DNA of 47,803 nt from Bacteroidales bacterium (GTDB lineage Bacteria > Bacteroidota > Bacteroidia > Bacteroidales > Prolixibacteraceae): the NCBI GenBank assembly GCA_031285325.1, contig JAITWJ010000058.1, positions 1 through 47,803 of the forward strand. Reading direction: 5' to 3'. This document shows positions 1 through 9,189 of the stretch, one piece after another; within the stretch, counting starts at the first letter, position 1, and each line of letters starts with the position of its first letter. The notes beneath the pieces were generated by a model. The model made no database searches. It saw only the letters and a list, made by a program, of their open reading frames with translations, and was not told where the DNA came from. The position numbers and the translations under genes were made by a program.

Positions 1-1
1 C

Positions 2-2701
2 AAGAGTAATACTACCGGTTCTATAGCATCGGTAAGGGCAGCCGATATGGAGAACCGTACAGTAACCGATGCAGCACAGGCGCTTCAGGGGAAAGCTGCC
101 GGTGTTCAAATTTCAAATACGTCGGGCGCTCCGGGATCAACAGCTAACATTCAGATTCGCGGATACTCTTCTAATGCAAGAACTGAGCCTTTATTTATTG
201 TTGACGGATTAAAGGTTCAAAACCTCAATTATCTTGATCCGGACAACATTGAATCAATCGAAATCTTAAAGGATGGAGCTTCTGCAGCGATATATGGAAT
301 TGAGGCAGGTAACGGTGTAATTCTGGTAACTACCAAAACAGGAAAATCAACTGCCGGACAGGGCAGAATTTTTTACAACATGCAACACGCTTCCGAAAGC
401 CTTGCCAACATGCCTGCCTTACTTAATGCCGAGCAATATAAGGACTATATGTTGAGGACAAAAACAGTATTAAACGATGCAGATTTTTATTATGACGGGC
501 ATTCGGACACAAAATGGGTTGACCGCGTAACTGAAACGGGTATAATGGCTCGCCACACTGTTGGATATGAGGGCGGTAACGACCGAGGCAGCTTTTTTAC
601 ATCGCTCGCTTCAACAAACAACGACGGTATTATTATTGGAGATAAAGATACTTACAAACGCTTAACCGGACAAATAAACGCCGATTACAAAATAAAAGAC
701 TGGTTACAGGTTGGTATTACCACATCTATAGAACACACAGAAGTAAAAAGTGTTGGTCAAGGGGCAAACGGTATCTTGGGGTCGGCTATTAACATGGACC
801 CTCTTACCCCATGGACATACGCCCATGGAGAAGAACCCGCCAGCCTTCTGGCTTCAGTTGCTCAAGGGAAGAAGGTGCTTACGGACGAAAATGGCTTATA
901 TTATGGCGACAAATATATCACGGGAGGTTCCACAAACCCGGCTGTCTCACTTAGGAGGACTGATGCCAGTACAAAATCGTTCAATACAAGAGGAACGGCA
1001 TTTTTAAACTTTACTCCAATAAAGGGCCTTACCCTTACTTCGCGCTTTGGTTATCGGGCAGGTTATTCTCAAGAATCAACTTTCAACCACGAGTATTATG
1101 TTAACTCTTACATGAACGGCAATATGTCTATTAACGGCAGGTCAAGAAATAATCTTTATTACCAGTGGGAAAACTTTGGCTCTTATTTATTCGATATAGG
1201 GAATCACGAATTTAATGTAATGGCGGGTATGTCGTATCAGCGTTCCGAAAGCAATTCTGTTTATGCCAGCGCTGATGCACTTCCAAGTACCGAGCCTCTT
1301 TACCGGTATCTTGAATATGCAATTAATACAACTAACATGGATGTAGCTGGTATTTTGAATGAAAACAACAATATGTCGTATTTTGGGCGTTTAGGATGGA
1401 CATTAAACAGTAAATACGATATTCAGGCCAGTTTCAGAGCCGATGCCTACGATATGTCTAAATTAGACAAAGACCACCGCTGGGGCTACTTCCCTTCAAT
1501 ATCGGGAGGATGGACAATAAGTAACGAATCGTTTATGGATAATATTAAGTCTAAACTCGACATGTCGTCGTTAAGGCTTCGTGCTTCTTATGGCATACTT
1601 GGTAATGTAAATGCCTTGGGATCCTATCAGTATGCGTCAACTTTGAGCCAGGGACTTGGTCAGGGATACGACTTTGGTAATGGCAGCGGACATTTAGTTG
1701 GTGTATATCCCTCCAATCAACTACCAAATCCTGATGTAGTATGGGAAACTACACGCCAGCTAAGTATGGGTTTTGGTGCCCGTTTCCTGCGCGACCGGCT
1801 GACCCTTGGCTTAGATGTTTACAATAAAAACACCTACAACCTTATTACACGTGCGACGGCTCCTGCGAACACAGGCGCCTCAGAAATTTATATGAATGCA
1901 GGTGAGGTTAACAATAGGGGTATTGATATTGAACTTGGATGGAGAGATGAAATAGGCGATTTAAGCTACAGTGTTAACGGAAATATTTCGTACCTTAAAA
2001 ATAAAGTTACAAAGGGTGTTTCTGCAACAAGACTGGATGGAGCCCGCATGACTAACATGGACCCTGTTACCTATTTCGAAGAAGGTTATCCGATATGGTA
2101 CCTGCGTACTTATGTTCTTGAAAGCATAGACCCTGAGACGGGCAGAGCAATATACAAGGACTTTGATGGTAAGAAAGGAATTACTTCCGACGACCGAATT
2201 ATGACAGGTAAAGGTATTCCTGATTATACTTATGGTTTAACATTGAGCCTTGGTTACAAGAATTTTGATTTAACTGTTTACGGTACTGGTGTTCAAGGTA
2301 TAGAAAGGTTGTTCGCATTGAATCGTGGAGATTTTAAGCATAACAACACACTGTTGGAGTTTTACGAAGGTATGTGGACTCAGGGCAGCACAAATTCGAG
2401 ATTTCCTTTATTCTATGCCGATGACCCAAACTTTAAGGCTTCTGATGTAATGGTTTTCGATGCATCATTCTTCAAAATCAAACAAATACAATTGGGGTAT
2501 AATGTTCCTTCGAGCCTTCTGAGAAAGGTGCATATACAAAGACTTAGAGCTTTTGTATCATTGGAAGACTGGTTTACATTTACAAAATATCCGGGCTTGG
2601 ACCCTGAAACCAGTGGCTCCAATATAGAGCAAATTGCTTTGGATGCGGCGAGTTATCCTATGTCAAAAAAAGTTGTATTTGGTTTAAATGTATCATTCTA
2701 A
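2..2701 (+). CDS. susC: SusC/RagA-family TonB-dependent outer-membrane receptor (5' truncated by window edge)
   Basis: The frame is open from base 2, so the gene starts upstream of the window; the first internal Met at base 47 is not the real start. The visible part opens with the end of the plug domain (motifs ALQGKAAGVQ, IRGYSS, PLFIVDG, ESIEILKDGASAAIYG) and continues into a long beta-barrel rich in alternating aromatic and polar residues, ending in the C-terminal aromatic signature GLNVSF that barrel proteins use for BAM insertion. SusC proteins import oligosaccharides through the outer membrane using TonB energy, with the SusD partner acting as a lid. The partner starts 18 bp downstream, which confirms the pairing. 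The signal peptide, carboxypeptidase-like repeat domain and TonB box would lie upstream. The family is certain; the specific glycan is unknown. Confidence 0.97.
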   Translation, partial: KSNTTGSIASVRAADMENRTVTDAAQALQGKAAGVQISNTSGAPGSTANIQIRGYSSNARTEPLFIVDGLKVQNLNYLDPDNIESIEILKDGASAAIYGIEAGNGVILVTTKTGKSTAGQGRIFYNMQHASESLANMPALLNAEQYKDYMLRTKTVLNDADFYYDGHSDTKWVDRVTETGIMARHTVGYEGGNDRGSFFTSLASTNNDGIIIGDKDTYKRLTGQINADYKIKDWLQVGITTSIEHTEVKSVGQGANGILGSAINMDPLTPWTYAHGEEPASLLASVAQGKKVLTDENGLYYGDKYITGGSTNPAVSLRRTDASTKSFNTRGTAFLNFTPIKGLTLTSRFGYRAGYSQESTFNHEYYVNSYMNGNMSINGRSRNNLYYQWENFGSYLFDIGNHEFNVMAGMSYQRSESNSVYASADALPSTEPLYRYLEYAINTTNMDVAGILNENNNMSYFGRLGWTLNSKYDIQASFRADAYDMSKLDKDHRWGYFPSISGGWTISNESFMDNIKSKLDMSSLRLRASYGILGNVNALGSYQYASTLSQGLGQGYDFGNGSGHLVGVYPSNQLPNPDVVWETTRQLSMGFGARFLRDRLTLGLDVYNKNTYNLITRATAPANTGASEIYMNAGEVNNRGIDIELGWRDEIGDLSYSVNGNISYLKNKVTKGVSATRLDGARMTNMDPVTYFEEGYPIWYLRTYVLESIDPETGRAIYKDFDGKKGITSDDRIMTGKGIPDYTYGLTLSLGYKNFDLTVYGTGVQGIERLFALNRGDFKHNNTLLEFYEGMWTQGSTNSRFPLFYADDPNFKASDVMVFDASFFKIKQIQLGYNVPSSLLRKVHIQRLRAFVSLEDWFTFTKYPGLDPETSGSNIEQIALDAASYPMSKKVVFGLNVSF

Positions 2702-2719
2702 TTTTAAAAAGACATTACT

Positions 2720-4408
2720 ATGAAAAAATATTTAATAAAAATATCGGCGCTTGTTTTAGGACTAACCCTTACATTTGCCTGTAATGAAGACCTTCTCGAA
2801 ATTCCGCAAAAGGGTGTGGTAGATTTAGCAACTTACTACCAAAATGCGGGGCCCGACGAGGCCGAGGCATTGATGGTTGCAATATACAACAGGTATTATA
2901 GCAATATCGATGGTGTTGTACAAAAAATGTTTCTTGATATTTTAAGCGACGATCATCATGCCGGAGGCGGCTCGTTTAACGATGCTGCAAGTAATTTTAT
3001 GTTTGCAGGCAGACTCGAAGGTACTTCTTCGCACGATAATGTTAATGGTATGTACAATAATGCCTATAATATTATTTACCGTGCAAACTTAATTCTTGAA
3101 CGAATACCAGAAACTTCTGATGAGAGGGTAAATCGTGTTAAGGCCGAAGCTGATTTTTTCAGGGCTTTAATGATGTTTGAACTTGTACGTTGGTTTGGTA
3201 CTCCGCCTTTTGTTGACCATCTTCTTACACCTGAAGAGCACAATCTACCTAATGGCGACCATTATGAAATAATTACCTGGTGCCTTGAACGTATGCAGGC
3301 AGCAGCAGATGTCCTGCCTGCAATAGCGGGAATGGGACAACAGAGAGCCTATGGCGCCCGTATTTCTAAACATGCCGCTTTAGCATACAAGGGTAAAGTT
3401 GCCCTTTGGTACGGAACAAGATATAATAACAATGAAATTCTTGCTCAGGCTGTTGAACCGCTTAAAACAGTTATAAATTCGGGACTCTATGGCTTACTTG
3501 ATGATATGTTTCAGATTGACCGTGTAGCGGGTGATTTCAGTAAGGAGTATATTTTCGAACACAATTCGGAAGACGTTACTGGTTACGCCAGTAACCAAAT
3601 AGACTTGAGAAGACAGTATGTAGGCTGGCGTATAGAGCACATGAGTATACCAAAAGATGTTGGTCAGAGTGGATGGGGATGGGCTCCTCCTTCAGGTAAT
3701 TTTGGCGATTTCATGAAAGAATACCATGGTGGAGATATAGAAAACCAACGTTTTAAGTCAACGATTCATACTTGGGAGCAAGTGTTGGACAAGTCATACG
3801 ATGAATCTGTCACCCCCGGATTCTTCAGATTACCATTGGAACACGGCGAAGGTTATTTCCGTTACAGAGGATTAGGATTTACAGACGAGAAATATACCGA
3901 GCTTACCGGTACTAACGTACGCACAAAGGCAAACTCTTATTATATGCGTTATTCCGAAGTTTTATTGATGTATGCCGAGGCAAAATTCCTTACTGACGAT
4001 GCCGACGGTACAGGACTTGCAGCTTTGAACGAAGTGCGCAGAAGAGCAGGTATCGAGGAACTTCCCAGCATGGAATATCAGAATATAAAAGATGAGCGCC
4101 GCGCCGAACTGTGGGCAGAAGGTGAACGTTATTTCGACCTTGTGCGCTGGGGCGATGCTGCTACCGTACTAAAAGATAAAGGGACAAAATTGTACTCATT
4201 CAATGGATATCTGATTGATAATTATGATAAGGATGATCCGGTGCAGTTTGCGCAAAAAAGAGGCAATGTAAAGGGGGGTACACCTGGAAAATATGAGATA
4301 GAAATATTCTCCGGCGGATCCGGTTGGAGTAATAAATACGAACTCTTACCATTCCCATATACACAGTTGGGAGCAAATCCGAGTCTCGTTCAAAATCCAG
4401 GATGGTAA
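2720..4408 (+). CDS. susD: SusD/RagB-family glycan-binding lipoprotein
   Basis: The product has 562 residues. It has a lipoprotein signal peptide with the lipobox Cys at about residue 21 followed by acidic residues (CNEDLLEIPQ), the usual pattern for surface-exposed lipoproteins of this phylum. The helical TPR-like scaffold typical of SusD is visible (AEADFFRALMMFELVRWFG around residue 140-165) and so is the conserved C-terminal block (LNEVRRRAG, ERRAELWAEGERYFDLVRWG, LLPFPYTQLGANPSLVQNPGW). SusD binds the glycan at the cell surface and closes over SusC. It is translated from an ATG 18 bp after susC and is surely co-transcribed with it. A hairpin follows before the next gene of the locus. The substrate cannot be deduced from SusD alone; the GH43 and CBM9-like neighbours suggest a plant cell-wall glycan. 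Confidence 0.97.
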   Translation: MKKYLIKISALVLGLTLTFACNEDLLEIPQKGVVDLATYYQNAGPDEAEALMVAIYNRYYSNIDGVVQKMFLDILSDDHHAGGGSFNDAASNFMFAGRLEGTSSHDNVNGMYNNAYNIIYRANLILERIPETSDERVNRVKAEADFFRALMMFELVRWFGTPPFVDHLLTPEEHNLPNGDHYEIITWCLERMQAAADVLPAIAGMGQQRAYGARISKHAALAYKGKVALWYGTRYNNNEILAQAVEPLKTVINSGLYGLLDDMFQIDRVAGDFSKEYIFEHNSEDVTGYASNQIDLRRQYVGWRIEHMSIPKDVGQSGWGWAPPSGNFGDFMKEYHGGDIENQRFKSTIHTWEQVLDKSYDESVTPGFFRLPLEHGEGYFRYRGLGFTDEKYTELTGTNVRTKANSYYMRYSEVLLMYAEAKFLTDDADGTGLAALNEVRRRAGIEELPSMEYQNIKDERRAELWAEGERYFDLVRWGDAATVLKDKGTKLYSFNGYLIDNYDKDDPVQFAQKRGNVKGGTPGKYEIEIFSGGSGWSNKYELLPFPYTQLGANPSLVQNPGW

Positions 4409-4453
4409 ACTGTTTGGCTTTATGTAAAATTGTATTTAATAAATAAAAAAAGC

Positions 4454-4485
4454 AGTCTGCTTCGGGTTCATACCCGGAGCAGACT
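4454..4485 (+). other. Intergenic hairpin between susD and the GH43 gene
   Basis: A 13-bp stem (AGTCTGCTTCGGG paired with CCCGGAGCAGACT, one G-T pair) closes a 6-base loop. There is no T-tract on the + strand after it, so it is unlikely to be a full terminator. In this position it more likely stabilises the susCD transcript end or partly attenuates read-through, giving less mRNA for the enzyme genes than for susCD. Confidence 0.6.
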
Positions 4486-4523
4486 TGTGCATAGAAACGA
4501 TAAAATAAATAATAAGACTGATT

Positions 4524-6656
4524 ATGATTAAATTTTCCTTAATACCGGCAAAACTGTTAATAGCATTAAGTTTTACTGGCATAGTTTCGTGCAGGCAGGT
4601 TTCCGATAACACCTTAAATTCTACAGGGGCAGGTGGTTTTACAGTGCAAATAACCGATAAGCCGCTAACCTACGCCAACCCGCTTAATCTTGTTGTCGGC
4701 TCCGAACGTGCCCGCCGTGGAGGCGAGCCTGTAGTACTTATATACAACGATGAGTATTATCTTTTTGTTACCGGAAGCAGAGGGTACTGGTATTCTGGAA
4801 ACCTTAGAGACTGGACTTATGTTGATGCTCCGGGTTTTCCGGGCGGCGTAGTGTCGGTTATAGTTAAATACGGTAAACTGTATGCGTGTTCGATGAACTC
4901 GTTCGATGTTTATTCAAGCGCCGATCCTAAGCGGGGTGTTTGGGAAAAAGCCGGCGCTTTTGACAGTAATCGCTACGGCGATGCCAACATGTATTTAGAC
5001 GACGACGGCCGGCTATACATGTACTATGGTTGGTCTCAGCTTATGCCGTTTAAAGTTGTTGAGCTCGACCCGAATACTTTCAAGGAAAAAGGCGAACATG
5101 TTGTTTTATTCTTCGGTGACCACGAAAACCATGGTTTTGAAAATAAGAGGATAGAAGATGTAATATTCCCGTATTTCGATCACAGAGAATATTTCCCTGA
5201 AGAATACCCGTGGATAGAAGGTCCCTGGATAACCAAGCACAACGGTAAATATTATTTGCAGTATGCGGCAATAGGCCTGGAATTTTTGTCGTATTCACAT
5301 GGCGTTTATGTTTCCGACAGCCCAATGGGGCCGTTTGAATATTCGCAGCATAACCCGCTTACATATAAAACAACAGGTTTTGCGCCGGGAGCAGGACATG
5401 GCAGTACATTCCACGACAAGAACGGCCAATTATGGACAATTTGCATGATTCCGTCGTTTTACGGAGGCAGAGGTGGCGCCGAGATAGCATTGTTCCCTAC
5501 GGCAGTCGATTCAGAGGGAGTTATGCACTCAAATACGGCTTTTGGCGATTATCCGCAGTATTATCCGGGAGTAGTTGAAGATGCTGTTAATAACAATTTT
5601 ACGGGATGGATGCTGTTGTCAAATAAAAAGTATGTAGAAGTTTCATCTACATTCGAAGGATACAGGTCTGTAAATGCCGTTGACGAAAATTTAATGACCT
5701 TTTGGTGTGCCGAAACCGGTGATCCGGGTGAATACATGACAATAGATCTCGGGAAGGAGAGCGATATTTATGCCTTACAAGTTAATTTCGACAGATATGG
5801 AGCCAATGTACAGGTAGGCCGCGGAGCTGCCGCTGCTGCAGGTATCGACCGTTACCAGTCATATACCGTTGAAGTATCGAATGATAACAAAACTTGGCAG
5901 CTGCTTATCGACCGGAGTGATAATAAACAGGATTTGAGGCACGATTATTTTGAGCTTCCCGAACCTGTTAAGGTAAGGTATGTAAAACTAACCAATGTAT
6001 TTACGCACGACGAAGGAAAATTCGCAGTTAAGGACTTGCGTATTTTTGGTAATCCCGGTGCGGCTGTATTTACAAAAGTTAACGATGTAAAAGTAGTACG
6101 TAATGCTGAAGACCGCCGCGATGCATCTCTTTTGTGGCAACCTGTTGCAGGAGCCGACGGTTATGTGGTACGCTACGGTATTGAGCAGGGTAAGCTTTAT
6201 AATAACTACATGGTTTACAATACCAACAGCCTGACAATACATAGCCTGAACACCCAACCGGAATACTATTTCGAAGTTGAAGCATTTGACAGCGGAACAG
6301 ACTATTACGTTGAAAAAATTGGTGTAGCTATGGGTAGAGGCGCCGAGATTGAACTTTCGAAAGGACCCGGTAGAGGCGAAATGATTGAACGGAAAATGAC
6401 CATTGAAGGTGTAAACGAATATGTATTCGATAATATTACACCCGGCTTATATACATTCAGGCATACATTCGGTCCTGTGTTATGGAGTGGAGAATTAACC
6501 GACATCGAACTGAGAGGATCGGGAGTCGAACCGACAGTAACAGCTAAAAACCTTACGGAACTTGGAAAAGGAACAAATGTACTTGGCTCAATGGAATTAA
6601 AGGTTATTCCCGGAGCGAATAGTGGAAAAATTGTAGTGGTATTTAATTACAATTAA
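4524..6656 (+). CDS. GH43-type glycoside hydrolase with discoidin (F5/8C) and Fn3-like modules, probable lipoprotein
   Basis: The product has 710 residues. A lipoprotein-like signal (Cys near residue 23) precedes a five-bladed-propeller GH43-type domain at about residues 50-345: blade motifs EPVVLIYNDEYYLF, DANMYLDDDGRLYMYYG and EGPWITKHNGKYYL are present. Then come a discoidin/CBM32-like domain (about 370-510, YVEVSSTFEGYRSVNAVDENLMTFW with WKYT-like ending KVRYVKLTN), an Fn3-like domain (about 520-600) and a short C-terminal beta domain. GH43 enzymes are inverting, mostly arabinofuranosidases or xylosidases. The probable pKa-modulating Asp153 and general acid Glu232 are seen. The position of the general base, normally Asp in an (A/D)DP motif, is Glu68 (GGEP). 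The enzyme probably trims side chains in the periplasm or at the surface. Activity is inferred from family only and may be altered by the Glu. Confidence 0.85.
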   Translation: MIKFSLIPAKLLIALSFTGIVSCRQVSDNTLNSTGAGGFTVQITDKPLTYANPLNLVVGSERARRGGEPVVLIYNDEYYLFVTGSRGYWYSGNLRDWTYVDAPGFPGGVVSVIVKYGKLYACSMNSFDVYSSADPKRGVWEKAGAFDSNRYGDANMYLDDDGRLYMYYGWSQLMPFKVVELDPNTFKEKGEHVVLFFGDHENHGFENKRIEDVIFPYFDHREYFPEEYPWIEGPWITKHNGKYYLQYAAIGLEFLSYSHGVYVSDSPMGPFEYSQHNPLTYKTTGFAPGAGHGSTFHDKNGQLWTICMIPSFYGGRGGAEIALFPTAVDSEGVMHSNTAFGDYPQYYPGVVEDAVNNNFTGWMLLSNKKYVEVSSTFEGYRSVNAVDENLMTFWCAETGDPGEYMTIDLGKESDIYALQVNFDRYGANVQVGRGAAAAAGIDRYQSYTVEVSNDNKTWQLLIDRSDNKQDLRHDYFELPEPVKVRYVKLTNVFTHDEGKFAVKDLRIFGNPGAAVFTKVNDVKVVRNAEDRRDASLLWQPVAGADGYVVRYGIEQGKLYNNYMVYNTNSLTIHSLNTQPEYYFEVEAFDSGTDYYVEKIGVAMGRGAEIELSKGPGRGEMIERKMTIEGVNEYVFDNITPGLYTFRHTFGPVLWSGELTDIELRGSGVEPTVTAKNLTELGKGTNVLGSMELKVIPGANSGKIVVVFNYN

Positions 6657-6694
6657 TAGAATTAATTTACAATGTATAATTAACAGTTTTAAAA

Positions 6695-7459
6695 ATGAGA
6701 ACAATAATAATTGTTTTAGCATTAGTTTTTAACGGTATGGCGCTTTTTGCACAAACCGGAAAAGAACTTGTTATAGGGGAGCAGCCCGTTTATAAAGTGG
6801 CAAAGGCAAAAGGGCCTATTATTGCCGATGGGAAAATGGATGAAGAAACATGGAAAAATGCCGAAGTCAAGACATTCGATTATTTTTTCAGGCGTGATGA
6901 GCCTCTCGAAAAGCAAAGAACAGAATTCAGGATGCTTTGGGACGAACAGAACATTTATCTTTTTTATGCATGTGAAGACACATCGATAACCGCACGTGAA
7001 ACAGGTTACGACGGCCGTCCTTTTTTGGACGACTGTGCGGAATTTTTTGTACTGCCGGTTCCCGACAGCCTTTATATGCACTTCGGTTTTGAAGTAAATG
7101 TTATAAAAGCAAAGTATGATTATATTGTACTTTGGCAGTTTTACAATAACAGGAGCCCATTTATACCCGATTATAATCCTGATTACGAGGTAGGTGTAAC
7201 TCTTGATGGAACAATAAACAACGATACCGATACCGATAAAGGCTGGACAATGGAATACGTTATACCAATGAGTGTATTCAGAGGTTTTAACACACGTAAC
7301 CTGGCAGGGACACAATGGGCTTTTCAGGCAGTAAGACAGGACAGGAACATGGTTGACGATCGTTTTCGTTCAACTTCAACTCTTTTCCCTACTTATGATA
7401 TAAGATTGGATGTTCATCCGCCAAATCGGTTTGGTTTGATGGAATTTATGGATAATTGA
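6695..7459 (+). CDS. CBM9-like carbohydrate-binding domain protein (secreted)
   Basis: The product has 254 residues. A cleavable signal peptide (about residues 1-20, ending ALFAQ) is followed by one domain that matches the family-9-like carbohydrate-binding fold: IIADGKMDEETWKNAE near residue 40, EFRMLWDEQNIYLFYACEDT, a central DDCAEFFVLP stretch, and GWTMEYVIPMSVF near residue 190, all hallmark positions of this beta-sandwich. No catalytic domain is present. It starts 38 bp after the GH43 gene with no terminator between, so it belongs to the same operon, and a strong hairpin follows it. It probably binds sugar ends or released oligosaccharides for this utilization locus; the ligand is not known. 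Confidence 0.85.
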   Translation: MRTIIIVLALVFNGMALFAQTGKELVIGEQPVYKVAKAKGPIIADGKMDEETWKNAEVKTFDYFFRRDEPLEKQRTEFRMLWDEQNIYLFYACEDTSITARETGYDGRPFLDDCAEFFVLPVPDSLYMHFGFEVNVIKAKYDYIVLWQFYNNRSPFIPDYNPDYEVGVTLDGTINNDTDTDKGWTMEYVIPMSVFRGFNTRNLAGTQWAFQAVRQDRNMVDDRFRSTSTLFPTYDIRLDVHPPNRFGLMEFMDN

Positions 7460-7504
7460 TTCTTGAAATCCAAAGTTCAGTTTTTTTGAAAATTTAACTG
7501 TTTT

Positions 7505-7568
7505 AATAACCTTATGCGGTTTAATTGGTATTGTTTACAGAGTAAACTGTATTTAAGGTTATTTTTAT
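7505..7568 (+). terminator. Terminator-like nested hairpin after the SusCD/GH43/CBM9 operon
   Basis: An outer 10-bp stem (AATAACCTTA with TAAGGTTATT) encloses a second stem (GTTTAC, loop AGA, GTAAAC), and the outer 3' arm runs into TTTTTAT. Position and T-tract fit intrinsic termination of the upstream operon and separate it from the esterase gene. Confidence 0.6.
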
Positions 7569-7601
7569 AAGTTTTTGAGTCATGTTTTAGTATTTATTGT
7601 A

Positions 7602-7609
7602 TAAATTTG
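7602..7609 (+). promoter_or_regulatory. Candidate Bacteroidota -7 box (TAAATTTG) for the esterase gene
   Basis: TAAATTTG matches the phylum -7 consensus TAnnTTTG, 52 bp before the ATG and just after the upstream terminator. A TTTG at 7574-7577 could serve as -33 element, but the spacing (24 bp) is longer than the usual 19-21 bp, so this is only a candidate. Confidence 0.35.
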
Positions 7610-7660
7610 TATATCGAAATATTTTATGCATGAAGTTGCCTATTTAAAAACATTATCATT

Positions 7661-9082
7661 ATGAAAAATCTATCATTTATTTTTGTTACTTTATCTTTTG
7701 TGGCATTATTATTTGCCTCTTGTACCAAAACCGACCCAAATCCTGTTCTGACTGTTGAAGGTGGGCAGATTCAGGGGGTAGAAACACCAACCCCCGGAAT
7801 AGTTTCATATAAGGGTATTCCATTTGCAGCGCCACCTGTTGGCGATTTACGCTGGAGAGAACCACAGCCTGTTACCCCATGGGAGGGCGTGAAGACAGCC
7901 GACCAGTACGGAGCGGCTGCTATGCAGGTAACATGGGATCCGAATAGTTTTTATGGCCGCGAATGGCGTGCCAGCGGTTCAGTACCGTTTAACGAAGATT
8001 GTTTGTATTTAAACATTTGGACACCGGCAGCAGGAAAAATAGACAGTAAACTTCCTGTAGCTATGTGGATCCACGGAGGAGGATACCGCGAAGGGTTTGG
8101 CTTTGAGCCTGAGATGGACGGCGGCGAAGATTGGGCCTCGCGCGGAGTTATATTTGTATCGGTAACTTACCGTTTGGGAGTATTCGGATTTTTCACGCAT
8201 CCGCTTTTGTCGGCCGAAAGTCCTAACGGCGTATCCGGCAATTACGGACTAATGGATCAGGCTGCGGCATTGAAATGGCTGCGTAGCAACATTTCGCAGT
8301 TTGGCGGCGATCCGAACAATATTACCATTTTCGGGCAGAGTGCCGGAGCCGGCAGCGTACAGTCGCTGAGCGCTTCTCCACAGACACGTGGTCTTATTGC
8401 CAAAACAATAAGCATGAGCGGCGGCGGATTAAACCCCGCACCCGGTACACCGTTAGATACTGCTCAAGCGGTAACTAAGGCCATGATGGATTATTATGAA
8501 AAGACCACACTTGAACAAATGCGTGCTCTTAGTTTTGACGAATTGACCAAAATGACGAATGATTATGCCGCCACCGGACAGCGTGTTGGCTGGAGACCTG
8601 TAATTGATAATTACTTTTTGACCGGAGCATTCGGTGAAACAGCTTTAAAAGGAGAGATTGCCGACATACCTTATATGTTTGGTTTCACAGCTAATGACAT
8701 GTCGGACATAACTAAACCGGTTGGTGATTTTGGAGTTCTTCGCGAACAGCAGGGTACACCTATATATGCATATATGTTTACACGCCAGCTTCCGGGCGAT
8801 AGCAGCGGAGCGTTTCACTCGTCTGATTTGTGGTATATATTTCATTCGTTGAGGCACAGTTGGAGGCCTTTTACCGCGGGAGACGATAAGTTGAGTTTGC
8901 AAATGGTTGATTATTGGACCAATTTTGCAAAATACGGTAATCCTAACGGTCAAACTGCCGGTCAGTGGGTTCCATATACAGCATCTACACCTGGTTTTAT
9001 GGTATTTGATGCCAATGAAACGGATGCCGTACTTACAATGACAAACACCCCTAAATTTTTAGGGCCTTCTTCGCGTCAGTAA
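7661..9082 (+). CDS. Type B carboxylesterase family lipoprotein
   Basis: The product has 473 residues. A lipoprotein signal with Cys around residue 20 (FASCTKTDPN) precedes an alpha/beta-hydrolase domain of the carboxylesterase type B family: GIPFAAPPVGDLRWREP near the start, the block EDCLYLNIWTPA, oxyanion-hole motif HGGGY, the nucleophile elbow GQSAGAGS with Ser227, and catalytic His386 in the motif GAFHSSDLWYIF. The acid residue should lie in the segment FTANDMSD around residue 346. Members of this family cleave carboxylic esters; next to a GH43/SusCD locus, removal of acetyl or feruloyl groups from hemicellulose is plausible, but the sequence does not decide the substrate. It has its own promoter candidate and terminator, so it can be expressed apart from the susCD operon. 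Confidence 0.88.
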   Translation: MKNLSFIFVTLSFVALLFASCTKTDPNPVLTVEGGQIQGVETPTPGIVSYKGIPFAAPPVGDLRWREPQPVTPWEGVKTADQYGAAAMQVTWDPNSFYGREWRASGSVPFNEDCLYLNIWTPAAGKIDSKLPVAMWIHGGGYREGFGFEPEMDGGEDWASRGVIFVSVTYRLGVFGFFTHPLLSAESPNGVSGNYGLMDQAAALKWLRSNISQFGGDPNNITIFGQSAGAGSVQSLSASPQTRGLIAKTISMSGGGLNPAPGTPLDTAQAVTKAMMDYYEKTTLEQMRALSFDELTKMTNDYAATGQRVGWRPVIDNYFLTGAFGETALKGEIADIPYMFGFTANDMSDITKPVGDFGVLREQQGTPIYAYMFTRQLPGDSSGAFHSSDLWYIFHSLRHSWRPFTAGDDKLSLQMVDYWTNFAKYGNPNGQTAGQWVPYTASTPGFMVFDANETDAVLTMTNTPKFLGPSSRQ

Positions 9083-9110
9083 GGAAGATAAAAGTGAAAG
9101 TTTAAACTAA

Positions 9111-9147
9111 AAAAATGCCTGAAATTACTTTCAGGCATTTTTTTTTA
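9111..9147 (+). terminator. Strong intrinsic terminator after the esterase gene
   Basis: ATGCCTGAAA and TTTCAGGCAT pair around a TTAC loop, flanked by an A-tract on the left and nine T on the right. It can work on both strands and closes the carbohydrate locus. Confidence 0.9.
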
Positions 9148-9189
9148 TTCTTTCGGAAAATTGTTGGGGTATTTTAATATTTTAATTTC

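Noticed and set aside
6722-7315. Long open frame of 197 codons on the minus strand
   Set aside because: It lies fully opposite the CBM9-like gene, has a Cys- and Ile-rich composition with no family signature, and the plus-strand gene has clear domain motifs.
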